Of a stretch of DNA of 64,000 nt, positions 23,061 through 34,369 are shown in pieces. The notes beneath the pieces are model-generated. The model was not told where the DNA came from and made no database searches. It saw nothing but the letters and a program-made list of their open reading frames with translations. Where the stretch lies: NCBI GenBank assembly GCA_024500155.1, contig CM044857.1, forward strand, positions 4,466,501 to 4,530,500. The letters are read 5' to 3'. Origin of the DNA: Chenopodium formosanum. Lineage: Eukaryota; Streptophyta; Magnoliopsida; Caryophyllales; Amaranthaceae. The position numbers and the translations under genes were made by a program. Positions within the stretch are counted from its first letter, which is position 1, and the number at the start of each line of letters is the position of its first letter.

Positions 23061-24712
23061 TTTAAAATCCCGAAAATCATTTTGAATGAAATTGAAAAAC
23101 TTTGCTGGAATTTCTTTTGGGGGCAACGGAAAGAAGAACGAAAGATGGCTTGGATTGCATGGGAGCGCACTTTTCTCTCGAAGAAGGAAGGAGGTCTTGG
23201 GATGAGGAATTTACAAGATTTTAATAAAGCCTTGTTGGCTAAACAAACTTGGAGGATTCTTTATAATAAATCCTCTCTGATGATGGTTAAAATCTTGAAG
23301 AAAAAATACTTCCTAAAAGCAGATTTGATGTCAGTAAAGGTAACATCAAACTCGAGTTATACATGGAGATCTATACTCTCAGCTAGAAATCTTGTGGGAA
23401 GAGGGGCAAGAAAGCTCGTGGGTAATGGTATGTCTACTGCTATTTGGACCGATCCTTGGGTACCTACGCTCCCTTCTTTCAGGATCCTTCCTTCGTAGCT
23501 TAGACAAGAGGAGAAACCTGCTGTTGTGGGACAACTTATCAATAATTGTGAGTGGAATGTTAAGATTCTGCAATTTCACTCTTTGCCTTGGGAAGTTGAT
23601 GAAATCATAAAGATCCCAGTTTCTCGGTATAGTGGGGAAGATAGCTAGACCTGGCATAGTAATAATGGAGAATTTTCTGTTCGGAGTGCATACTACATTG
23701 AAATGAATATGAAGAGAATGGATCAGGCTACTTCCTCCTGTGTTGCTGAATCGAAAGGCTGGAGTAATTTGTGGAATGCTATGGTTCCACCAAAAATTAA
23801 ATTGTTTGGGTGGAAAGCTCTTCATAATAGCACTGCTGTTAGGGGCGCTCTTGCGAAGCGTGGAATGAATGTTGATACTATTTTTCCGTGTTGCGGCGGG
23901 ATGGAAGAAACTCTAATGCATACTCTAGTTCATTGTCACGAGCTCGTGTTATTTGGTATGTTTCCCCTTTGCGTCTTGATACCCCCCAGCACTTCTTCTC
24001 TCTCTTTTACTGATTGGTATCACTCGTTAGTGAGTATTTTCAAGGAGAAGCGCTGGTGGGATTTGTTTTGGTGTATCTTGTGGGGTATTTGGATAAAGAG
24101 GAATGCGTTCCTCTTTGAGAAGCGTAAAATTGCAATTGAAGAGGTTGTCTTGAAAGCTAATGGGCTGGTGGGAGAATATGCAAAAGAAAATGAAAGGCAT
24201 GGCATTAGGAGTATCTCAGAGCTAGTTGTGTAGACTTGGTCTCCCCCTAGACCAGGTGTATACAAGGTTAATGCTGATGCAACTTGTTTTATTGATGTTA
24301 TGGTGGGATTAGGGGCTGTTATGAGGGACTGGACAGGGGATGTGATGGTGGCGACTTGCTGCAAGATGAAGGGGAAGGTTGAGGTGGTAGTGGCTGAAGC
24401 TAGCCTTGGCGGCCAGACATGCCATGTCTAAGTGGGGCTTTTTCACATAATGCTTGAAGTGGACAACCTGACTCTCTTCCATAAACTTGATAAGAATATT
24501 TGTGATAATTCGGCCTTGGGTATCATTGTGAAAGACATACTGTATTGGGTAGTTTATGTAATTCTATTGAGTTTTATCATGTTGGGAGGGGAGGTAATAG
24601 GGTTGCTCACAAGTTGGCTAATGTTAGTAGAGATTATGATAAGTTAAGGGTGTGGATTGAGGAGGTTCCTCCTACTATTGCTACTGCTTTAGACTTTGAT
24701 GTAACTTGATTT
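23061..24712 (+). pseudogene. LINE C-terminal part: connection, zf-RVT, RNase H
   Basis: After the stop, frames continue with a W-N-F-F-W-G motif (23108), an L-L-A-K-Q-T-W-R motif (23234), the zf-RVT zinc-binding-like region (23760-23960: P-P-K-I-K-L-F-G-W, cysteine pair, H-x3-C) and a degraded RNase H domain (24237-24712). Stops at about 23496, 23647, 24231 and 24430 and frame changes make it dead. Confidence 0.75.
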
Positions 24713-24745
24713 CTTTGGGTTTTAATAATATTTGCAGCGTTTTGT

Positions 24746-24779
<34 letters not shown>

Positions 24780-25185
24780 AAAAAATTGTGGAATAGAGAG
24801 AGTAAAAAGAAACAATATTCTAAATTACTCTTAATATATAAAACATAATAAATTAGTTTTTTTTTTTCAAAAAAAAAATATAATGCTTAATTTAATCATG
24901 TTGAGTCTTCTTTTTTATTGGTTTAATGAATATTTATTTAATGTTCAACGATTTTGTCAAATTTTTTTTTATTATTCAACGATTGTTATATCCTACCTTT
25001 TAAAAGCATGAGAAAAAAAATATGAATAGTATAGGGACAATTATATCCTTAAAATATTTATTTATCTATATGCCCCTATTGATATGATATAATTTGCCTC
25101 TAATTAAGATTTTCCTTGTGTGATTTAATGATTTAACTAGTATGAATAGTGTTTATACAATTATACCCACTAAAATATTTATTTA

Positions 25186-25281
25186 CTCCCTCCGTCCCTT
25201 AATTAGATTCTTACTTCTCTCTATTTGAGGGATATATATATAAATGCTAGAAATAGGAATCTAATAAAGGGGTAGAGGGAG
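25186..25281. mobile_element. miniature Stowaway MITE (96 bp)
   Basis: CTCCCTCCGTCCCTTAATTA at the left and its inverse at the right (to GGGAG) are flanked by TA at 25184 and 25282. The element is almost entirely terminal inverted repeat. Confidence 0.85.
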
Positions 25282-25869
25282 TACTTATTTGCCCAAATGT
25301 TTGTGTACTCATATACACGCATGCTCCTATTGATATGATGTTAAATGCCTTTAAATTTTTCCTTGTAAGATTTTATTCTTACAAATAGTGTACGTTTGGA
25401 TAATATACCCTCTAAAATGTTTCTTATCTCTCTCCTCATACCTCCCACCTTCACAAACCCTTTAGTGGTAACCCCACCACACACCACCACTATTGGAAAA
25501 ATAACTGTTAATTCCATGAAAACATTAGCCAAATTAAGAATTTCCCTGGAACAAATTTGCCATACTCGAATCAAAGACCTGTCCTTCGGTTGTGTCGTGG
25601 TTTGGACCCACTACCTTATTAGAAGAGAAATTCGGCACCACCGATACAGGTATCCCAGTGACACACGCCCCTCAAGATTCATACAACGACCTACGTAATT
25701 CATGTACCCGAATTTGAAGGTTAGAATTACATAAGAAATGTTCAGATCTCAATAAGGATGGGTTTATGTTTATGAGTTTAGGGTTCAATAATAGTGAATT
25801 ATGAATGCACAAAAGAAGAAGTTGACTCTAGAATTTATATATGCTCCGAAATAGGAAACAAAACAAATA

Positions 25870-26330
25870 AACAGACCTTATGAAAAAGACGGGTCCGGTC
25901 GGGCGTAATACCACCCGGCCGCGCGTGAGTTCAAACTCCCAACACAAGCAGTCACACCGGCCGGGCCAGGATCTCCTGGTGGGGCGAGAACAACTCGCTC
26001 GTCTAGAAATCCTAGGCAACAAATTGGGCGCTCTTCGGTTGATCGGGCTCGTAAGTCTCGACGTCCTGTCGCCCGGTCAAGGGAACCATCGCCCGTTTGA
26101 GTGCCAGGGCACATCAACATCCATAGGTCAATTCGTCCGGTTGGGAAAGCCCGCCTGATCGGGGGTTAGAACACCTAGCAAACAGTGAATCAATCCGCCT
26201 GGTCGGGCACAGCTCCCCCGAACGAGTCCGAGTGAGGATCGTAATATCTTGAAATTCATCAAATTGCAATACCATTTCCAACAACCACAACACCGGCCCC
26301 CACCTGAAACCCCAAGATCTCAACCGTAAT
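25870..26330. other. GC-rich island of unknown origin
   Basis: The composition jumps to roughly 55-60% GC inside AT-rich flanks. CCGGTCGGGC-like motifs recur (25892, 25910, 25955, 26055, 26130, 26195). Frames are open on both strands for 60-90 codons, but none shows a domain. It may be a fragment of a GC-rich transposon or LTR; not recognised. Confidence 0.45.
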
Positions 26331-27084
26331 CCCTAAGACCTCACCAGCACAAACCCCCTAAACTTAATTACCCACCCACATCGAAACCCCTTAACCCCGA
26401 TGCCCTAACTACCCACAAAACCCCCTTACCCTACTTTTGCATCGGACTGAAACACCATCTATATGATCGAAACCCTATACCACTTCACCCAGTAACCCGT
26501 CACATTGGACCGAAACCTAGCTAACTAGACCGAAATGTAGCCTATTAGTTTGAAACACTGCCGCACTTCAAAATCCACCTCCACTTGTAATTTGCAGGAA
26601 AGGGAAAGGGGGTTGTTGCAGGAAAGGGGAGAGAGTGTTTATTTGGCCGTGAAGAGGAGGGAATGAAAGGGAGAGGGGCTTCTTAGGTAGGAGTCGGGAA
26701 AGGGGCTTTTTTTTATTGAATAAACTTTTTTTTTTAAATAAAAAAAATATTAAAATAAGATCTACTTAGGAGGAGACACATGTCTTTCAACTAGTTACCA
26801 TTCTTACAAACCTAATAAATCAGTTAAGGGATTGTTTTGAGTAGATAGGAGTTAAAGTTGAGATTATTTTCCATATTATTTTAAGGTAGATTTTTTATTT
26901 TTAGCAGATGTGACAAAGGTGGAATTATTCCTTATAATCATTCCTTTTTATTAATAATCCTAACTTTAACCGATTTATTTTGAATAATGCTAATATTTTT
27001 GTTTATTAGGTTAAGTCACCGATAACTTGTTAAGCAATTTTGTTTTTTCCTACCCTTTGTCTCCAGTCAACTCCTAGCTACCAA

Positions 27085-28437
27085 CACTACAAGAAAACAA
27101 CCTAATTCCGACGGACTGGTTCCGACAGACATGATATTCCGTCGAAAAACCAAATTTTTCGAATGATTTTTATTCCGTCGGATATTTCCGACGAATTCAA
27201 CAATGCCATCGGAAAGTACAATTTCCGACGGATTTTTATTCCGTCGGAACATATTTTTTTATAAAATAAAACCTTTTTAAGAAATAAAAACCCTAAAACC
27301 CCGCTCTCTTTTCCGCCCCTTATCTTTCTTTTTCCCCCTTCTCCTTTTGTCTCCTCTTCTTATCTTTCTCTTTCCCCTTTTATCTCCTCATCCTCTCGTT
27401 CTCCTTCTCTCTCCTCTTCTTATCTTTCTCTTTCCCCTTCTATCTCCTCATCCTCTCGATCTCCTTCTCTCTCCTCTTCTTTGTCCTCTTCTTCTCTTTC
27501 CTTTCACCTTCTCTTTTTCTCGCCTCTTTCTTCTCTCCTCTCCTTTCCTCTCTTTCTTACTACCACCGTCAATATCTCTCACCACCACCGCCGCAACAAC
27601 AACACCAACACCGACATCAATAGTAACGACACCAACATCGACATCAACAACACCATTTTTCTTCTCTCCTCTCCCTTTCTCTCTCTTCTTATGCTGAAAT
27701 CGAAGGTTTTCAGATTAAATTCGACCATGAAAACTTTAGAGACCATGAAAACTTTTGATATAGAGTTTTCATGGTCGAATTTGGCCTTATAAACCCAATT
27801 TTGAGGTTTTGTTTGGTCAAATTAAGGTATGTACCTCTTTTTTTTCTTAATTTTGATTTTATTTTGTTAATTGTTTTTTGGGATTTTTTTTGAAAATTTA
27901 TGGTGGTGGTGGTGGCTGTTGGAGTTCCGATTTTAAGGGTTGGGTTGGCGAGGTTGTGGTAGGTAGATCTGGGTTGTAGTCGGATTTTTTTGATGTTTTT
28001 TTGGGTTGCGATGTCGTGGTTGTGGTGGGTAGATCCGGGTTTTGGGTGGGTGGGGTTTAAATTGGGTAGGGAGTTTTTTGATGTTTTTTTGGGTTGCGGT
28101 GCGGTGGTTTGGCGGTGGGGGCTGGTGGTGGTTGGGGATTAGAGTTAGGGTTAGTTAGGGGTTGGTGGTGGTCTGATGGGGGGTAGTGGAGGTGGTGGTC
28201 TAATGTTGGGGTTAAAGTTAGTCAAGGGTTGGAGGTGGTGATACGCCGTGCCGGTGGTGGTGCGGCGTATTTTTTTTATTTCGATTGAAGCAGTTTCTGA
28301 CGAAATTTCCCTCATAAATTTCCGATGAAATTGTGTCCATTGGACATTTTCGCTGGATTTTTCCGGTGCCGGAAAATCTCTTCCGACAAATGAATTCCGT
28401 CGGAAAAGCGTTTCCGACAAAATTTCTGTCAAAAGGG
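27085..28437. mobile_element. CACTA-like transposon, non-autonomous, right end damaged
   Basis: The left end is CACTACAAGAAAA, followed by subterminal repeats of TTCCGACGGA in both orientations (27108-27252). The same motif family recurs at 28285-28437 on the other side, but I find no terminal CTTGTAGTG. The inside is a pyrimidine-rich then G-rich spacer with no transposase. It belongs to the En/Spm superfamily by terminus and subterminal repeat style. Confidence 0.7.
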
Positions 28438-30020
28438 ACCGTTTCCCACCTTCAATTCCTTGATTGCCAAAACTTCCCATCCCTTTCCCCTTCAGTGACC
28501 TCCCCACCCTACCTTCCCCCTAAAGTGAAACGAGGTAGGTGGTTAAAATGGGTAGTTTTGGGCTAAAGTCGGGTTTAAAAAGGGGTTTGTTTTCGAGACT
28601 AGAGAGGGGGATGGGTGGTTTTGGGGCTATGGTTGTGTGTTGGTGGTGTAGTGGTTGTGAGGAGGGATGAGGGTTTCAGTAGTTCTTTTAGGGAGGGGGT
28701 GCCCGACAGTGGTGGAGATAGGGAAGGAGGATGGTTTTTGTAGTGGTTGTGAGGAAGGTTGGCCGGTGGTGGTGGAGGAACAAGCTAGGTGGATGAGTTT
28801 GTTTTTAAAATATTTTTGTTTTTATTATGTTCTATATTTTTCAAATTTATTAATCAATCACATATTACCACGTGTCCAAGTAACTATGATAAGAGGTTGG
28901 TTATCGGTTGAGCTTACTAAAAGAAACTACCCCTTAAGTTTTGGATTTTTTATCCCTACCTTTTAAAAAGTTCAAATAAATAAACCCTTATAATTAGTGT
29001 ATAGATCAAAGGGTGACCTTCCACTGGTGCCATTTTGGGGCAAGCCCCTCACCAATAAGTTACTTACTGTACTTATATAACTTGTATTATATTAACTATA
29101 AATTATAGGGGCATAGCTTAGTGATTAGTTTTGAGCGAAAGGATCAGGATTCAAATCGTGACCTCTCTAATATTTTTGATTATATAAGATTCGCAACTAC
29201 GGAGATATTTGTACCTTTAAAATTGTTCGTTTACATATTTGCCCTACTTAATTCTAAGTGACTTTTTTTTCTTATAAAAAAGCTCTTAAAAATAGTGTGT
29301 GACCATTATACCCCTAAAATATTTGTTTATAAATTTTCGTTCGTTAATAATGTTGCCAAAAATTAAATTTGTGACATAAGGCCAAACTAAAAAGCTCCTT
29401 GAACATGGCTAGTTATGGCATGTTCAACCCTAGTAATAATCCAAAAGTTGAGTGCATTTAAGCACATAGGGCTTATGCATTATTTGGCATGCACATAGGA
29501 GTACAATAGGATTCGGTGGTACATTTTCTCTCTCTTAATGGTACCATGGTACATTTTTGTGTACTATTATGTATGTATAATGTACCATTTAAATATAAGT
29601 TGTGTGAATAGTGTTTGTTTTTGTACTATTATACATGCAGTGGTGCTTTTTGCTATTATATTTTCCACCAATGCTTTTCTTAGGTTTTCATTATTAACAA
29701 TAATGTCATCCTATATGCATGCGAAATGCATAGGGGCTATGCGCTAATACTTCTCCCAAAAAGTTGGATAATTCAAAGAAAATTGACCAAAGTTGAGTTG
29801 GTAAACCCTATTTTATTTTATTTTTTTATTTTAATTTTTTTTAATATCTGTTTTCCTGATTCTTGATCGAGATTTTAAAATTAAATACATTGTTTTGTCA
29901 ATTGAAAATCTCATCATACACAATGATATCATGCTTGTTCCGCAATTAGAATACTATTATGCAATAGTAATAATTAATTGATTAGGGAGGTTGATATAGG
30001 GATGTAAAATACTATTATAA
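28438..30020. other. intergenic, possible SINE, no gene
   Basis: GT-rich then AT-rich DNA. The only structured item is the tRNA-like segment at 29105-29165. ORFs are short and featureless. Confidence 0.5.
29105..29165 (+). mobile_element. possible tRNA-derived SINE head
   Basis: GGGGCATAGCTTAGTGATTA resembles a tRNA 5' end with box A, and GGATTCAAATCGTGACC resembles box B at the right spacing. It is followed by AT-rich DNA with no clear tail. Confidence 0.45.
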
Positions 30021-30328
30021 CTAGCTTAAGGCCCGTGTCATGCACGCTAAGTCTAATTTTTGTAAGAAAATTAATTATATCCAACAAATAATATTTGATA
30101 AAACATACAAATAAAATATATAGAAATTATAATATCATAAAATATATTAATAGGCAAAGCGAAAAATAATCTAAAAATGGATTTTTTAGACTGCCCAAAC
30201 CTGATAATTTTTCAGGCGAAAATTGGTTTGATCAGATTTAGTGGTCATATTAGTAAATACCTATAAATAAATGCATTTTTAATAAAAATCAAAAATCAAT
30301 CAAACAACAAACTAAAATCTTCTTTGTC

Positions 30329-30368
<40 letters not shown>

Positions 30369-30612
30369 ATACACAAAATTACAAATACTATATCCCCTTT
30401 TATATCTAAAAACTCATTTGTCAAACACAATTTTTATTTTATAGCTATACACAATACACCTTTACTATACTCTATAAATCCTTAATTTGTGATAATATGT
30501 ACGTATAGTAGTAAAATTTCAGATATAAAATTGTAATTAACTTAAATATATAGTGTTATTAGATTGAAATTGAAATAAAATATTAGCTAGCTAATGTATT
30601 TAAAAAAAAAAA

Positions 30613-30646
<34 letters not shown>

Positions 30647-30858
30647 GATGTTTTAAAGTAATTTCTATAACATCTATTGTATGAATCAATTTATTATTAC
30701 TTTTTTGGCAAAATCTAATAATACTCCATTTAAAAGATAATTAAAAAAGAGTTGAAATATTTATATAGGTAAATAGAATAATTATGAACCCCAAATAAAA
30801 AAGAATATATATTTGTCATAAAAATAATATAAAAGATTTGGAATAATATTATTATAGA
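30021..30858 (-). mobile_element. Helitron-like element (minus strand)
   Basis: Read on the minus strand, it ends in a small hairpin (stem CGTG/CACG, 30031-30047) followed by CTAG and a host T at 30020, the hallmark Helitron 3' end. The proposed 5' end TCTATAATAATA (minus) at about 30858 resembles that of the element at 47585. It contains a poly(A) tract at 30328-30367. It is non-autonomous; the 5' limit is uncertain. Confidence 0.5.
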
Positions 30859-30949
30859 ATCAAATATTCACCAAAAAAAAAGGGGGGGAGTTTTGGAGGG
30901 AAAAAACAGCACCAGGATGTGACATGTGTCACTCCCAATGTCTGTTTTA

Positions 30950-31258
30950 GGTCCTGTTCTCTTCACCTTAAAAAATAATATTAAGTAAAAATAAGTTCAG
31001 TTCAGTAAAATTAATTTCAGTTCAATAAATATAATTTCAGTTCAATAAAAATAAGTTCAGTTCAGTAAAATTCAGTTTTCTTAAACAAGAATTATAATAG
31101 AAAATCAATAAAAAAAAAAAATTCAGTTCAACAAAAATAATTTCAGTTCAGTAAAATTAATTTAAGTTCAGTAAAAATAACTTAAGTTCAGCAAATATAA
31201 TTTTGTTTCAGTAAAAATAATTTCAGTTCAGCAAATATAAGGTGAAGAGAACAGGGCC
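30950..31258. mobile_element. Tourist-like MITE with internal tandem repeats
   Basis: The 21-bp inverted ends start GGTCCTGTTCTCTTCACC at the left and mirror at the right; flanking TTA occurs on both sides, the PIF/Harbinger signature. The inside is an array of about 17-bp units built on TTCAGTTCAGTAAAAATAA. A relative lies at 62981-63222. Confidence 0.8.
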
Positions 31259-31500
31259 TTAGTATTAAGGTATTGATGATTATTATATTGTATTTTTATA
31301 AACCTATAGAGTACGTACTACGTAGTACCTACTCTAGCTAGTATAGAAATTCATCAATAAATAAAATTAAATGTATTGTCAATGGGCAATTTGGGTGAAT
31401 AATAAAATAGGCAGATCATCAGCATTCATGCAATAAGAGGGAGTAATAAATCAATTATCTATCAAATTAAACCAAGTCAAACTAATTAATTAATGAGGGG

Positions 31501-31559
31501 TTGTCACGATCTTGTACTAATCCGGAGTTTTTGTGCATTTAAGTTTGCAATATATAAAT
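31501..31559 (+). promoter_or_regulatory. promoter of hairpin locus 1
   Basis: TATATAAAT at 31551-31559 lies 99 bp before the hairpin stem. Upstream at 31504 is TCACGATCTT, present at a similar distance before the other two hairpins (41596, 52806). The shared layout argues for a duplicated transcription unit. Confidence 0.55.
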
Positions 31560-31657
31560 GGTGATCAGAATCCTCAATTACATTCATAAAATCATAAATT
31601 ATAAAAATCATTATATGCAGCATATGAATATAGTAAGCAGCCATTGTATTGCCTTAG

Positions 31658-31762
31658 AAGGCCTTTTCCGGTGGCCTCGCCAATGTTTGCACTAGTGAGA
31701 CCAACGAATTGGATCACGTTCACTCACAAGTGCAAACATTGGCTATATCACCGGATGTCCTT
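31658..31762 (+). ncRNA. microRNA-like hairpin precursor, locus 1
   Basis: A 21-nt 5' arm at 31679-31699 (starts GCCAATGTTTGCACTAGTGA) pairs with the 21-nt arm at 31723-31743, with a single A-A mismatch. Below it are a short internal loop, a six-pair CCGGTG/CACCGG stem and a base stem AAGG/CCTT. The loop is 23 nt. A good splice donor (AG|GTACGT) follows at about 31891, as in many pri-miRNAs. Hairpin and TATA box are visible; processing by DCL1 is inferred. I do not recognise the sequence as a conserved family. Confidence 0.65.
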
Positions 31763-32089
31763 CTTATCTTACAGTTACAGCCTCAAAGGAGCAGCGTGCG
31801 CCTCATCGTCTACCAACAATCGCCTTAAACATCATGGAAAGTGTTCATTTTGTTTCTTAATAGAGTACTTGCTTGGTTTTAAAAATTGAGGTACGTCTCT
31901 TTTTAAAGTCTTGTTAGATGTGTCTTTTACAATAGCTTTTCTATGTTCGTTGAATACATCCATGGGTTAATAATTATTTATATATATAATTGTTGTTAAT
32001 TTAGCTAGCTAAAACTTAGATATAACTAGTTCACTAGGTGATTATTGATTGTGTAAAAACCTAAAATAAGTATATATACTCAATGTTTA

Positions 32090-32217
32090 GGCCTTGTTCT
32101 TTTGAGCTCCTTTACAAAACAGCGCAGAGCAGAGCAGGTGTGAGCAGATCATTAATAATTAGCAGAGGAGAGCATACCACAACTCAAAAAAAAAAAAAAA
32201 AAAAAAAAAACAAGGCC
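32090..32217. mobile_element. Tourist-like MITE (128 bp)
   Basis: GGCCTTGTTCTTTTGAG at the left is mirrored by CTCAAAA..CAAGGCC at the right, with TTA on both sides. It contains GCAGAGCAGAGCAG repeats and a poly(A) stretch. The same family appears at 42375-42548. Confidence 0.8.
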
Positions 32218-33460
32218 TTAGAGTAGCGTTCCTAAATCGTTGAATTGAATTATTTTGATTACAGGATTATGAGGTGTTTTGGGATGATGTTTTGAAGCAA
32301 GCTATGTTTGTAGTCGTACTGTCCGGGACAAATGTTGGGAGTCGAGAACCAATTCTTTGATCAATTCCCAAACATGAATAACAAATGTGATAAAAGATAA
32401 TCTGGCGGTATGAGTATTACTAGATTGCTGCCGTACTAACATGCTAATGCTGCATTGCTGCCGCTGTAACTCTAGAGCTATACTGAGGATGGAACATACC
32501 TAGCCATTTTTTATTGAATGGCATCAAGAGAACTCTACAGAATCCCAAATCCTTAAATTACGAATCCAAGAAAACAGAGGTCAAGTCAATGAAAGTCAAG
32601 ATCAAAGAAAGTCAAGAAAATTATGGTGATATAAGTTTAACAATTATAATTTTATGTTCAAAAGCTAGAGATTTGGAGCGCAGATGACATTTCTGTTTTC
32701 TAGTCTTACCATTGAATGTACCGATCTTCAAATAAAAGAAGTTTTACACCTACCATTGTTCTTATATCATTGATTGAAAATTTTATGCTGATTTTAGATT
32801 TTGCTATATAAATATTATTGTATACTACTCTCACTACAAACTAAAGATCAAGCTAACCAATCATAACAGTTATAAACAATTTCCTTATTTGAAGGGAAAT
32901 GGTTATTGATTTGTCATAAGGTCTAACTAATTGTTACTGCAACTTATAAGAATGGATCCCAAAATCGTTTGAAATCGGAAGGGAAGCTCTAAACATATGA
33001 GCTATCCTTCACTCTCACTTAAATATTTTATCTTAGAACACTAATTCAACTTTACTTGAATGTTGGGTTCAATAGTATACTAAGATTCCAATTTTTACTG
33101 ATACTTATTGGGTCTTATGGTAAACATACAACTAAAATGAACAATCAATGAATTACAACTAAACAAACATACAAACTGAAATTTAAAATGGGGATTGTTT
33201 AGAAGTTCGGGTGCGAATAGGTTACAATCACTGGCAATGCTACTAATTTATTATTATAAGTAAGGAGAATGATCATGTTCAGACTTCAACCCTCGCAATA
33301 TATTTGGTCTAATGTGTGGAGGCCGGATGTTTGGAAGCTAAGTATCAATAGAGGTGTGAGTTAAGGGGATCCGTATACCACAAATTCACAATGCAACTGA
33401 TTGGTACGTACGTATAGGCAAAATTAGATTGCTTTATATATTGGCTTTGTACTAACTTCT
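32218..33460. other. intergenic, no gene seen
   Basis: Moderately AT-rich sequence downstream of hairpin locus 1. It might contain the 3' exon of the primary transcript, but I see no clear signal. Confidence 0.4.
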
Positions 33461-33469
33461 TTAAAACGC

Positions 33470-34350
33470 TTTAAATAAAAGTAAATTATAATTTAGAATT
33501 CGTATTGCGTCACCGCTGTCAGCTAATAACATGTTTATGATGAGCCAGATGAGGTCAGCCAATTTATATTGCATTGGGAAGTTGCTACAATTAGTTACAA
33601 CTTTTGGTTTAAAAGATCTTCTTGCCTTTGGCTTTTTACTATGCCCGCAAGGCAATTTAAGAGAATAACAAGTAACAGTTGAATAACCTCAAGATTTTAT
33701 AATTCGACTATTATAATCCAGTAAATTATACAAGTATACGTAAGGTCATCCATTTCATATGCTGTTTTAGATTCTCTTGCACAGTTGCATTGAACATGCC
33801 CACCATGCCACAACCAAATTTCAGGTCTATACACGTTGGAGATCTGTTGACTTTGTATAAGAGATTCGGAACAAGTAGCCAGATTTGATGCTGCAACATT
33901 ATTAGTTTTTTAATATTTCGTATGACATTAAATATTACTTAAATCGATTTAAAACAAGATTTCTATTTGTACATACTCTTTCGTTTTAATAGAAGTTTAA
34001 TTTGATTATATTTCACAACAGCTGACTATTAATATTGTTGAAATCTACACCACTTTTCTACTTTAAAGCGCACCATTTAGTACTTTATAGTGCATGCATT
34101 GATACATTTTTATTTCTCAAACAACTTCAACAATATCCTAATTTATTACTTACCCTTTTATATAAGCTAGAGAACTGTTATGCACATATTCAAATATTCC
34201 CGTGTATAATACCCCCATGCATTTTAACATGGTACATCCTCAATTAATAATGAATTAACCTCATAAATTATGTGTGACTTAAAATAATGAGAAAGAAAGT
34301 AAAATTAAAAAAAATTAAAAAAAAAATAAAAAGAGAAAAAGAAAGCTTGC
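33470..34350 (+). repeat. segmental duplicate, copy A
   Basis: Colinear and clearly similar to 38690-39930, including AACAATATGTTTATG-like, GGCTTTTTACTA, TAAGGTCATC and CAAACAACTT landmarks. It contains a copy of the dispersed block (33795-33905). Non-coding. Confidence 0.75.
33795..33905 (+). repeat. dispersed block, copy 3
   Basis: The full-length block runs from CCACCATGCCACAACCAAAT through ACGTTGGAGATCTGTTGACT to TTTGATGCTGCAACATTATT. It is embedded in segmental duplicate A. Confidence 0.7.
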
Positions 34351-34369
34351 AATTGCACATATAAGAAAG

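Larger units (their letters stand above)
22105..24785 (+). mobile_element. 5'-truncated L1-type LINE
   Basis: The insertion starts inside the RT coding region and ends in a poly(A) tract (24748-24785). It is flanked by TTGCGGAATAG (22094-22104) and TTGTGGAATAG (24786-24796), an 11-bp target-site duplication with one difference. A truncated 5' end, A-tail and variable-length TSD are classic for target-primed reverse transcription. Confidence 0.85.
21855..24802. mobile_element. Stowaway-like MITE split by a LINE
   Basis: The left end (21855) and the right end (to 24802) form 29-bp imperfect inverted repeats sharing AATATTGCAAC. The right end is followed by TA at 24803. The 2.7-kb LINE sits 25 bp inside the right end. 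Without the LINE and one copy of its target duplication, the MITE would be about 256 bp, like the one at 16846. Confidence 0.65.
24805..27084. other. intergenic with MITE and GC-rich island
   Basis: No protein gene is seen. The stretch holds a small Stowaway (25186-25281), a GC-rich island (25870-26330) and a degenerate relative of the 15217 element end near 26830-26935. Confidence 0.55.

Noticed and set aside
25396..26323. 60-100 codon ORFs around the GC-rich island
   Set aside because: Overlapping frames on both strands, with arbitrary starts and no recognisable motif.
27347..27792. Ser/Leu/Pro-rich ORFs inside the CACTA-like element
   Set aside because: Produced by a CTCCTCTTC-type pyrimidine repeat; not conserved coding.
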